From assembly GCA_964371695.1 (NCBI GenBank), contig CAYJOG010000006.1, forward strand, positions 1 through 18,922: a stretch of 18,922 nt of DNA, in the 5' to 3' direction. This DNA is from CAYJOG01 sp964371695 [NCBI: uncultured bacterium] (GTDB lineage: Bacteria > CAYJOG01). Made by a program: the position numbers and the translations under genes. The stretch's first letter is position 1. Each line of letters begins with the position of its first letter. This document shows, piece after piece, positions 1-6,580 of the stretch. Under the pieces are notes generated by a model. That model was given only the letters and a program-made list of their open reading frames with translations. It searched no databases and was not told where the DNA came from.

Positions 1-96
1 CTGCCCGCCGCCGGGTTTCTCCCCCGCACCGCCAACCGCTGGCACGTTCAGACTTTGGCCAGTCTGCTGAGGCGGGGGGAACCCATGGGCAATTGA
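1..96 (+). CDS. C-terminal end of an unidentified protein (recombinase-like?)
   Basis: Frame 1 is open from the first base to a TGA at 94-96, giving 31 residues that end RRGEPMGN. The peptide contains GFLPRTANRWHVQTLASLLR. A pattern of Pro/Arg, then an aromatic Trp, then 'V..L..LL.R' is common at the end of large serine recombinases and resolvase-like proteins, so a recombinase is one reading, but 31 residues are too few to be sure. The gene starts upstream of the window. Its stop lies only 22 bases before the antitoxin start, so co-transcription with the toxin-antitoxin pair is possible. Confidence 0.45.
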   Translation: MPAAGFLPRTANRWHVQTLASLLRRGEPMGN

Positions 97-118
97 CTCC
101 GCGTGGTACAATCAACCC

Positions 119-313
119 GTGAAGGCAAAGGCCCAAACAGCGATTTCCATTGGCGAGTCCTCGGAGTCCCTTCATCTGAGCGCCGCCGACGTGGCCGCCA
201 TCAACGAGGGCGTGGCGGACATTTTGGCGGGACGGGTTCACCCGTGGGAAGACGTGAAAAAAGAAATGCAGCAGCGGCTGACGGATGCAAAAAAGAACCG
301 TCCGGGTAGCTGA
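119..313 (+). CDS. Small antitoxin of a ParD/RelB-like toxin-antitoxin pair
   Basis: A 64-residue acidic/basic small protein starts at GTG 119. It contains LSAADVAAINEGVADILAGR followed by HPWEDVKKEMQQRL. The 'I.EGIADI.AGRV.PWE.VK.E' style is typical of short antitoxins encoded just before ParE/RelE toxins: an N-terminal DNA-binding or dimer part and a C-terminal helix that wraps the toxin. The start is chosen by the frame and by coupling to the toxin; no strong Shine-Dalgarno is visible. Its stop (311-313) lies inside the downstream gene, a 29-base overlap that suggests translational coupling. Family assignment rests on size, context and pattern only; the exact antitoxin class is not resolved. 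Confidence 0.7.
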   Translation: MKAKAQTAISIGESSESLHLSAADVAAINEGVADILAGRVHPWEDVKKEMQQRLTDAKKNRPGS

Positions 314-626
314 GCGCGCCCGGCAGGACATTGCCGCTGTCCAGTTCTATCTGCTGGCCCAGGCCGACCCGCTGAATACCGAACGGGTCACGCGATGGCT
401 GTGGCGGTGCATTGAAGAACTCACCGTGGGGGCAGACCGTTTTCCTCTGGTTCACCGCAAAGGTGTGCCGCCGGGCATCCGTTTCGCCCGAGTCCACACC
501 TACGACACCTCAGGCAGAAAACACGCCAAGGCCACCCGCTGGGTCGTCTTTTTCATGGTCCGGGACGACGTGGTGGAGGTAGCTCGGGTGCGCCACGCCA
601 GCCAGCGGCCGCTTTGGGAAGAATGA
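285..626 (+). CDS. ParE/RelE-superfamily toxin (plasmid stabilisation type)
   Basis: A 113-residue protein starts at ATG 285 inside the end of the antitoxin gene. It opens with the ParE-like helix pattern 'RVAERARQDIAAVQFYL'. A second helix (TERVTRWLWRCIEELT) follows, then an 'RFPLVHRKG..PGIRFARVHTYD' strand region and a final sheet, 'RWVVFFMVRDDVVEVARVRH', ending in R.P.W. Length and order fit the ParE branch of the RelE/ParE fold (gyrase poisons or mRNA interferases); which target applies cannot be read from the sequence. The neighbouring antitoxin gene supports the call. A stem-loop with a T-run about 60 bases after the stop probably ends this transcript. Confidence 0.85.
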   Translation: MQKRTVRVAERARQDIAAVQFYLLAQADPLNTERVTRWLWRCIEELTVGADRFPLVHRKGVPPGIRFARVHTYDTSGRKHAKATRWVVFFMVRDDVVEVARVRHASQRPLWEE

Positions 627-687
627 TCAGCGTTTGACAACTGCGGTTTGTCCTGCTTCGCACGAAGGGTGACACCCCGCCAGGGGC

Positions 688-710
688 GCGGGGCATGATT
701 GCCCGCTTTT
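688..710 (+). terminator. Candidate rho-independent terminator after the toxin gene
   Basis: GCGGGGCA at 688-695 can pair with TGCCCGC at 700-706 (one bulged G) around a TGAT loop, followed by TTTT at 707-710. It lies 62 bases after the toxin stop and is oriented to end the toxin-antitoxin transcript. Confidence 0.5.
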
Positions 711-717
711 CCCATGT

Positions 718-753
718 CTTGGGTTTTACAGGAATGGGGCCCAAGAATTTTTT
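718..753 (+). terminator. Second candidate terminator between convergent operons
   Basis: CTTGGG (718-723) pairs with CCCAAG (740-745) across a 16-base loop and is followed by AATTTTTT (746-753). The long loop makes it weaker than the hairpin at 688-710. It sits four bases before the end of the convergent lipoprotein gene, where a transcription block is expected. Confidence 0.35.
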
Positions 754-756
754 GGG

Positions 757-1818
757 TCACGGCACGGCGGTGGCGGATTTTGGGGTGCTGTTGGGGGTGG
801 CGGCGCGTTTTTCGTTCAGCACACCCAGCAGCCGCTGGCTGGTGACGGAGAGGCGGTCGTCCGCCGTGGGGGTGCGGGTGGTGGTGAGCGTCAACTCCGC
901 CAGTTTGGCGGCTTCGTCAAACCCCGCTTCCTCTCCATATAAAAATGAAATCTGCACCGTGTTGTCCGTTTGCGCGTCCCCCTGGTCTATCACCATGCCG
1001 CTGGTTCCCGTGAGGGTTTGCAGCGTGAACCCGCTGGGCAGTTGCAGCACCAGATGCCCCGCCCCCACCGTGGCGGTGGAGGTGTCCGTGTTGCCCGAAT
1101 CGGTGCGGTCGCGCCGCAGCAGCAGGCGGCTGGTATAGGTGTTTGCCGCCGAGCCGGAGACCTCCAGCTTCGCCGCCACCACGCACCATTCCTGGCCCGC
1201 CAGGCAGTCCCGCGTGGTGGTTTGTTCTCCCGTCACCAGTTGTGTAGCGGTTTGCGTCACCACCGTTTGTGTGGGGGCCGGGGCGCGGTTGTCCACAAAC
1301 GCGTCGGACACTTCGTGCAGCAGATCGCTGGTCTCACCAATGCGCACCTGCTCCTCCATCGCCTCCACATCCACGTTGTCGGTGGTTTGGCCGCGCAGCG
1401 CGACCTCCACCACCGTGCTTTCCAGGCTCACGTTGCGCGTAATAGTGCCGGTGGTCTGGGTGCCCGTGACGACTAGGGCGCTGAGCTGACGGTTCTGCTG
1501 GGTGACAAGGACACGGCCCCGCACGCCTGAGCGAATGAGCAGCGTGTAACGGCCCTGGGCGTTGGTGGTGGCCTGGGCCTGGGGGGTGTTTCGGCCTTCC
1601 TCATAAAACGCTACCGTAGCCCCTGCCACCAGAGTTTCGGCGGCGGCGGCGGTGCGGGCGCTGAGCAGGTTGGTGCGCACGCTCACCACGCCTTGCAGGT
1701 TCAGCGCACCGGGGGCGCCGCCAATGGGCGGGGTGCTCATCCGTCCACCGCCGCAGCCTGACAGGGTAGCGAGGATGATGGAACCCAACAGGGTGAGCAA
1801 TCGGTATTGGCGGTTCAT
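757..1818 (-). CDS. Lipoprotein with CpxR-regulatory-like and possible cohesin-like region
   Basis: This 353-residue protein begins with a signal peptide ending in the lipobox LSGC, so Cys22 is the expected lipidated residue. Gly follows rather than Asp, which is compatible with outer-membrane sorting. Residues about 40-135 (LNLQGVVSV... GATVAFYEEG... TTNAQGRYTLLI) resemble a carboxypeptidase-regulatory-like beta domain. Residues about 205-335 are beta-rich: 'LVLQLPSGFTLQTLTG' then 'TVQISFLYGEE', then 'AKLAELTLTT', then 'LSVTSQRLLG'. This order loosely recalls cohesin or related jelly-roll domains; Cys203 and Cys210 could form a disulphide. The start is set by AGGAGGTG a few bases upstream and by an ATGA overlap with the preceding dockerin-protein gene. 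The cohesin reading is inference, prompted by that neighbour; the lipoprotein call is firm. Confidence 0.8.
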   Translation of the reverse strand: MNRQYRLLTLLGSIILATLSGCGGGRMSTPPIGGAPGALNLQGVVSVRTNLLSARTAAAAETLVAGATVAFYEEGRNTPQAQATTNAQGRYTLLIRSGVRGRVLVTQQNRQLSALVVTGTQTTGTITRNVSLESTVVEVALRGQTTDNVDVEAMEEQVRIGETSDLLHEVSDAFVDNRAPAPTQTVVTQTATQLVTGEQTTTRDCLAGQEWCVVAAKLEVSGSAANTYTSRLLLRRDRTDSGNTDTSTATVGAGHLVLQLPSGFTLQTLTGTSGMVIDQGDAQTDNTVQISFLYGEEAGFDEAAKLAELTLTTTRTPTADDRLSVTSQRLLGVLNEKRAATPNSTPKSATAVP

Positions 1819-4800
1819 GGCGCACCTCCTTCATTGCCTTGCGCAGGCAAGGCGGCAGCCTCTCTGGCCAGGGCCGGACACCAGGGGAACTCCGCCTTGC
1901 CTCGGATGGTGCCATTGGCGCAGCGCAGGATGAGGTTGGCGTCCTCGGTGGTGATCTTGCCGTCTTTTGGCACGGCCACGTCGGCGAACAGAATCTGCGC
2001 CGACGTGGGGGCGCCCTTGCCGGTGGCAAACTTGTTGGCCAACAGCGCGTCGGCCTTGTCAATGTCGCCGTCACTGTCCATGTCGCCGCCCACGCTGATC
2101 ACCTGAATGCCGTCGCTGCTGGCCACGGTGCTCAGTTGACCCAGGGCGTCGCTGGCCCGCACGTTCAGGTAATAGGTGTTGCCATAGGTCAGGCTGAGGC
2201 CCGTGGCGGTGGCGGTGATGGCCGTGCCAGCGCTGGTCCAGGTTTTTATGCTGGTGTCGCCCGCGCTGGTGCCGATGCTGTAGCTGTATTCGGCAATGCC
2301 GCTTACTGCGTCGCTAAAGCCTGTCCAGGTTGCGGTGAGCTGGGTTTTGCTGCTGGTGCTGGTTCCCTCGTCGCTCACCGTGCCGGTGACGGGGGCGGCG
2401 GTGTCCACGGTGATGCCGTCAGTGCTGGCCACGGTGCTGGTGTTGGCGGCGGCATCCTTGGCTCTGATGTTGATGAAATAAGCGCTGCCGTTGGCCAGCG
2501 AAAGCCCCGTGGCGATGAGGCTGGCGGCCAGGGGGGCCGTGGAGACCACCCGCGCCGCGCCTGCCACGGTGGTCCAGTCGCGCACGCTGGCGCCCCCCGC
2601 GCTCGTGCCAATGCTGTATTCATACTGCGTGATCTCGGTGTTGTCGCTAAAGCCGGTCCAGGAGGCGTTCAGCGTGGTGGTGTTGCTCGTGAACTGGCCG
2701 TCGTCGGTGATGGTGCCGGGCGTGGGAGCGGTGGCGTCGGCGATGTAAATGATGCCGTCGGTGCTGATCACGGTGCTGGTGTTGTTCACGTTGTCCACGG
2801 CGCGGATGTTGACGTAATAGGTGACGGTGCGGTCGGTGAGGTTCAGGCCTGTGGCGGTGACGGTGGTGCTGGTTCCCGCGCTGATCCAGTCGCGCACGCT
2901 GGCGTCACCGGCGCTCGTGCCGATGCTGTAGTCGTAACGGGCGATGCCGCTCAGCGCATCGGCGAAGCCAGTCCAACTGGCCACAAGTTGCGTGCCGTTG
3001 TTGGTGCTGGTTCCCTCGTCGCTCACCGTGCCGGTGGTGGGGGAGGCGGTGTCCACGGTGATGCCGTCGGTGCTGGCGGCGGTGCTCACGTTGTTGGCTG
3101 CGTCCTTGGCTCTGACGTTGAAAAAATACTGCGCGGCGCTTGTGAGGTTCAGGCCCGTGGCGCTCACGCTGGTGGACGGAACAGCAATGGAAGCGGCCCG
3201 CGCTGCGGCGGGCACGGTGGTCCAGTCACGCACCGTGGTGCCCCCCGCGCTGGTGCCGATGCTGTATTCGTACTGGATGATGGCGGTGTTGTCGCTAAAG
3301 CCGGTCCACGAGGCGCTGAGCGTGGTGGTGCTGGCGGTGAACTGGCCGTCGTCGGTGACGGTGCCCGCCGTGGGGACTGCGGCGTCGGCCACATAGGTGA
3401 CGCCTCCCGTGCTGGCCACGGTGCTGGTGTTGCCCGCGTTGTCCACGGCGCGCACATTGATGAAATATTGTGTGCCGTCGGTGAGGTTCAGGCCTGCGGC
3501 GGTGACGGTGGTGGCCGCGCCGTTGTCGGTCCAGTCCCGCACCGTGGCGCCCCCCGCTGTGATGCCGATGCTGTAGTCGTAGCGGGCGATGCCGCTCAGT
3601 GCGTCGCTAAAACCGGCGATGGTGGCGGTGAGTTGTGTGCTGCTATTGGTGGTGGCTCCCGCGTTGCTCACCGTGCCGGTGACGGGGGCCGTGGTGTCCA
3701 CCGTGATGCCGTCGGTGCTGGCCACGGCACCGAGGTTACCAACGTTGTCCTTGGCGCGGATGTTGAAAAAATATTGTGTGGCGCTGGTGAGGCTCAGGCC
3801 CGTGGCGCTCACGTTGGTGTTCGTGGCCACGCTGGTCCAGTCACGCACCGTGGTGCCCCCCGCGCTGGTGCCGATGCTGTAGCTGTATTCGGCCAAGCCG
3901 CTGGTGGCGTCGCTAAAGCCTGTCCATGAGGCGCTCAGTGTGGTGGTGCTGCTGGTGTGTGTGCCGTCATCGCTGGCCGTGCCCGTCGTGGGGGCTGTGG
4001 TATCTATGGTGATGCCGTTGCTGTTCACCACCGAAGACCAGTTTCCCGCGTCATCCCTGGCCTGCAAGTAGACCACGATGGTTTTGCCATCGCCGGGGTC
4101 AAAAAATGCCTCGTTGATAGAGGTGTTGTTGGTGGTGGTGGACGCCACCAGAGCATTGACGCCATCATCGGCGAGATAGGCGCTGTAGCTGTAGCCGGTC
4201 ACCCCCACGGTGTCGGTGAAGCCATACCACGAGGCGCTGATGCTGTCGTTGTTGGTCTGAAACTGGCCGTTGTCCGCCACCGTTCCGCCAGTGGGGGCGG
4301 TTTCATCGATGTTATACATCCAAAAATCACTGCCTCCGGTCAACGCATAAAACTTGTGGTTGGCGACCCGCACCAGCGCCGAACCCCCACTAACCGTGAC
4401 AGGTGTGCCTGTCAGGGTAGCCCAACTGTTTTGGGCGATGTCATAACGATAAAAATTGTTGGTGAAACCACCTTTAAAGGCATAAATATAGTTGCCGCCG
4501 TCATGCACTATCGCGCCGCCAGCCCCAATGGCATTGGGTGTGGCAGCCATCGTGGTCCAACTGTTGCCACTGATGCTGTAACGCAAAAAAACCGTTGATC
4601 CCCCTTGAAGGGCATATAAAAAATCGTTCCCCGTGGAAACAAGTTTTCCGCCATCTACCAAGAGTCCGGGAGCATTGGCAAGAGCCGTCCAGTTATCGTT
4701 GGCGATGCTGTAACACCAGAGGGTATCTGTCGTATTCCCCCGCAGGACATAGAGACAATCCCCGCTGCCGGGGAAAGCCATGCCGCCACCATAGGCTATT

Positions 4801-5204
4801 GTGGCGGGGGCGTTCGCCAGAGTGGTCCAACTGTTACCACTGATGCTGTAGCGCTGCAGGCCGGTGTTGAGGTTGCCCTGCAGGGAATAAAGGTAATCTC
4901 CGCTCCCCAGGTAAACCAGGGAGCCGCCCGCGTTGACACCGCCGCCATGTGAGGGCACGGGCGTCAAGGCTGCCCAAGTGTTGTTGCTGATGCTGTAACG
5001 CACAAAACCCACTTGGCCGTTGCCCTCTTGGCTATAGATATAATCACCTGACAAGGGATAGGCCAAATCGGCTCCGTTGTAGTTGGAGAGTGGAAGGCTT
5101 GCTTTGCTGGACCAACCCGCCTGTGCGTTGCCTGCACTCAGCAACCACACCAACCCAACCAGGACCAACGAGAGCCCTTTGTAGAACAAAAAGTGTTTTT
5201 TCAT
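1815..5204 (-). CDS. Secreted Kelch-like propeller / FN3-like repeat / dockerin protein
   Basis: This 1129-residue exported protein has a signal peptide at residues 1-29 (cleavage after AQA). Residues about 36-300 hold six Kelch-like blades, each with a 'YLYSLQG...RYSISGNSWTTL' pattern, enough for a beta-propeller. Residues about 301-1036 are seven Ig/FN3-like repeats of roughly 100 residues, with recurrent 'TLSASWTGFSD', 'YSIGTSAGG', 'VRDW' and 'ASTDGITVDTTAP'. Residues about 1040-1108 are a type I dockerin with a full first calcium loop (DMDSDGDIDKAD) and a degenerate second one. No enzyme domain is seen, so binding or adhesion is the likely role, outside the cell or on its surface. AAAGGA lies just upstream of the ATG. 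The stop overlaps the lipoprotein gene by four bases. Confidence 0.88.
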   Translation of the reverse strand: MKKHFLFYKGLSLVLVGLVWLLSAGNAQAGWSSKASLPLSNYNGADLAYPLSGDYIYSQEGNGQVGFVRYSISNNTWAALTPVPSHGGGVNAGGSLVYLGSGDYLYSLQGNLNTGLQRYSISGNSWTTLANAPATIAYGGGMAFPGSGDCLYVLRGNTTDTLWCYSIANDNWTALANAPGLLVDGGKLVSTGNDFLYALQGGSTVFLRYSISGNSWTTMAATPNAIGAGGAIVHDGGNYIYAFKGGFTNNFYRYDIAQNSWATLTGTPVTVSGGSALVRVANHKFYALTGGSDFWMYNIDETAPTGGTVADNGQFQTNNDSISASWYGFTDTVGVTGYSYSAYLADDGVNALVASTTTNNTSINEAFFDPGDGKTIVVYLQARDDAGNWSSVVNSNGITIDTTAPTTGTASDDGTHTSSTTTLSASWTGFSDATSGLAEYSYSIGTSAGGTTVRDWTSVATNTNVSATGLSLTSATQYFFNIRAKDNVGNLGAVASTDGITVDTTAPVTGTVSNAGATTNSSTQLTATIAGFSDALSGIARYDYSIGITAGGATVRDWTDNGAATTVTAAGLNLTDGTQYFINVRAVDNAGNTSTVASTGGVTYVADAAVPTAGTVTDDGQFTASTTTLSASWTGFSDNTAIIQYEYSIGTSAGGTTVRDWTTVPAAARAASIAVPSTSVSATGLNLTSAAQYFFNVRAKDAANNVSTAASTDGITVDTASPTTGTVSDEGTSTNNGTQLVASWTGFADALSGIARYDYSIGTSAGDASVRDWISAGTSTTVTATGLNLTDRTVTYYVNIRAVDNVNNTSTVISTDGIIYIADATAPTPGTITDDGQFTSNTTTLNASWTGFSDNTEITQYEYSIGTSAGGASVRDWTTVAGAARVVSTAPLAASLIATGLSLANGSAYFINIRAKDAAANTSTVASTDGITVDTAAPVTGTVSDEGTSTSSKTQLTATWTGFSDAVSGIAEYSYSIGTSAGDTSIKTWTSAGTAITATATGLSLTYGNTYYLNVRASDALGQLSTVASSDGIQVISVGGDMDSDGDIDKADALLANKFATGKGAPTSAQILFADVAVPKDGKITTEDANLILRCANGTIRGKAEFPWCPALAREAAALPAQGNEGGAP
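1823..1830 (-). promoter_or_regulatory. Strong ribosome binding site for the lipoprotein gene
   Basis: On the minus strand AGGAGGTG lies a few bases before the ATG at 1818, inside the last codons of the upstream dockerin-protein gene. It fixes the lipoprotein start and shows that the gene can be translated independently as well as by coupling. Confidence 0.8.
2091..4304 (-). repeat. Seven tandem Ig/FN3-like domain repeats of about 300 bp
   Basis: This is the stretch coding residues about 301-1038 of the dockerin protein. Repeats begin near residues 303, 405, 507, 611, 722, 827 and 938, each after a '[TA]AP' or 'SP' linker. Repeats 4 and 6 share 'DDGQF... GFSDNT' and a longer insert after VRDW. 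Repeats 5 and 7 share 'SDEGTST' and 'SAGD'. The alternation suggests that a two-domain unit was duplicated. Confidence 0.85.
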
Positions 5205-5568
5205 TTTTTGGTTGTCCTTTAAAAAGGGTGTTTTTGAAAAGTAGCCAGGAAAGGCAGGAAAGGGATAACCAAGGGGCTGCCAACTTCTGGGCGGGCACCT
5301 TCTTTAAGAGCGGGAAGGCGCTGTGTGCCAGAATCGGCCGGATTATGACTACTTTGTTCTGGTTTTTTCAATTTCTTGGGCAAAAAACCCGTGCTCACCC
5401 AAAAAATGTTCCGATCAAGGTTCATTCGTATCAGTCCGGTACAAATTTCGGGAGGCGAGCAGCTTGAAGCCGCGTGAGGGAGAAAGCCGGGAGGCTGACG
5501 CCATCACGAAGGCTTGGTTACTGATGGCTGACCCTGATTTTTTCAACGCGAAATAGATTCTGGCCAAG
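5205..5568. other. Intergenic region upstream of the dockerin operon
   Basis: This 364-base stretch holds the expected promoter region of the dockerin/lipoprotein operon, but I could not pick out a convincing -35/-10 pair. GGTTTTTT (5361-5368) can pair with AAAAAACC (5382-5389), a weak A/T stem. Short open frames on both strands show no recognisable protein. Confidence 0.5.
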
Positions 5569-5814
5569 CTACCGTATGACTGGATGGTCCATCCGGGGAG
5601 GAAAGCGAAGTTGTTCCTGGCAGCGTCTGTCAGGCCGGTTGGCAAACCTTTTGTTACCCAAGCTTTTCAATTTGTCTTCGAGCATCTGAATCTGGACACG
5701 AAGGGTGGCGTTCTCCAGACGAAGATCGGTAGAGGACTTGAGACCGGACCTGAAGGCTGCGGCCAGCCCCGGCAAACCGCCGATCAGGCCCCAAAGGGTG
5801 TTGAAGGCCATCAT
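5569..5814 (-). CDS. Short ORF resembling a transposase N-terminus, possibly decayed
   Basis: An 81-residue ORF starts with ATGATG preceded by GGGAGG four bases upstream, a strong ribosome binding site for such an isolated frame. Residues 1-25 are hydrophobic. Residues about 27-50 (STDLRLENATLRVQIQMLED) form a short coiled coil of the 'LE...LR.Q...L' type seen at the start of many integrase-core (DDE) transposases. Near residue 59 the frame turns into Arg/Pro-rich sequence, while an overlapping minus-strand frame (ending near 5415) continues with TDAARNNFAFL, so a frameshift is possible. No catalytic domain or matching terminal repeats were found. It could equally be a small genuine gene of unknown function. 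Confidence 0.35.
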   Translation of the reverse strand: MMAFNTLWGLIGGLPGLAAAFRSGLKSSTDLRLENATLRVQIQMLEDKLKSLGNKRFANRPDRRCQEQLRFPPRMDHPVIR

Positions 5815-6217
5815 GAAACCTCCCAGGGGTCAGAAAAAACTTGTAACACGATTTTAGACGGGTTGGCGGATACGCAGGTCCAAAAGCGCCCAAGATGTTC
5901 TCTGGAAGTGAATAAGTGGGATCGCAAAAGGGGTAAAAACAGCTGGTAGCAGGGCACCTGCCCGGCAGGGGTGAATTTAAAAAACACCAGCAAAACAGCC
6001 TTGGATATATTTATTGGGGAGCTTGGAAGGGCACCTGGACGGCCCAAATCGAGGGGCTACCCCCGGATGGCCCGGCCATCCTCAGCCCACCCCAGCGAAC
6101 AGCGGCTTAGTCGCCAAAAGACGAGGCCAAAATGACCCTTTTTCAGGCTCCAGTCTCAGAGACCGTTTTGTAATGATATTTGTTCCCTCCACCCCACCGG
6201 CACCCGCAAGGGTCTCA

Positions 6218-6249
6218 CGCACCGGGGAGCTAAAGCTCCCCGGATTGCG
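6218..6249. repeat. Perfect 10-bp-arm hairpin with extended stem
   Basis: CCGGGGAGCT (6222-6231) and AGCTCCCCGG (6234-6243) are exact reverse complements separated by AA. CGCA (6218-6221) and TGCG (6246-6249) extend the stem past a two-base bulge. No T-run follows on either strand, so an ordinary terminator is unlikely. Confidence 0.75.
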
Positions 6250-6410
6250 TTGCAGCCCCACCGGGAAAAATAAACCCGCAAAAACCGCCTGTTTTTGAAG
6301 GGTCTTTTGTGGCCAGCCGCCGAAACGCCATTCCCCCAGAGGACTGCCGCTGGCGACCACCCCGGAGAAAACTGCGCTGTTTTGTCTCAGTCTGGCCCCC
6401 GTCTCAGCAG

Positions 6411-6443
6411 TGTAGAGGTCAACGCGTTCCGTAGTCCTCTACA
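6411..6443. repeat. 8-bp inverted repeat around a palindromic core
   Basis: TGTAGAGG (6411-6418) and CCTCTACA (6436-6443) are exact reverse complements enclosing 17 bases that include the palindrome AACGCGTT (6421-6428). It lies about 140 bases beyond the 3' end of the large nuclease gene and has no T-run. Confidence 0.65.
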
Positions 6444-6580
6444 AAACCCCTGATTTGAAGGGGGTAAATTTTTTGAGTTTCGATTCCTCATGCCTATTTG
6501 GGTTGAACCGAGTGGGGGTCGAAATGTCTATTCCGGCATCTATTTCGGACGTGTTGGAGCGTCGTTGATGTTTTAATAGA

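Larger units (their letters stand above)
5815..6580. other. Gene-poor spacer between surface operon and defence island
   Basis: These 766 bases contain no convincing gene. They hold the hairpin at 6218-6249 and the inverted repeat at 6411-6443. CAAAAAC/GTTTTTG (6279-6297) forms a small A/T stem. A weak plus-strand hairpin plus T-run (CCCCT 6447-6451, AGGGG 6459-6463, then AATTTTTT) is also present. The decamer AGGGCACCTG occurs twice (5951 and 6028), and TCTATTCCGG / TCTATTTCGG are adjacent direct repeats just before the nuclease gene's 3' end. Such dense small repeats fit a recombination-prone boundary. Confidence 0.5.

Noticed and set aside
92-112. TTGACT and TACAAT before the antitoxin as a promoter
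   Set aside because: The two boxes are only eight bases apart, far too close for sigma70, and no alternative -35 is placed correctly for TACAAT.
1839-3929. A 696-codon open frame on the plus strand opposite the dockerin protein repeats
   Set aside because: It is antisense to a gene with clear domains. Its Gly/Ala/Val-rich repetitive product follows from the repeat and codon bias of the minus-strand gene, and no family is recognisable.
2091-4304. CRISPR-like periodic repeats
   Set aside because: The period is about 300 bases, the repeats are coding and diverged, and they correspond to protein domains.
5255-5300. Sigma54-like TTGGCA...TTGG on the minus strand before the dockerin gene
   Set aside because: The spacing is one base short and the GC of the -12 element is missing.
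6082-6360. A 92-codon minus-strand frame in the spacer
   Set aside because: No ribosome binding site of note, no recognisable domain, and it runs through the hairpin at 6218-6249.
6411-6443. Terminator for the large nuclease gene
   Set aside because: The stem is reasonable but there is no T-run on the minus strand and the loop is long.
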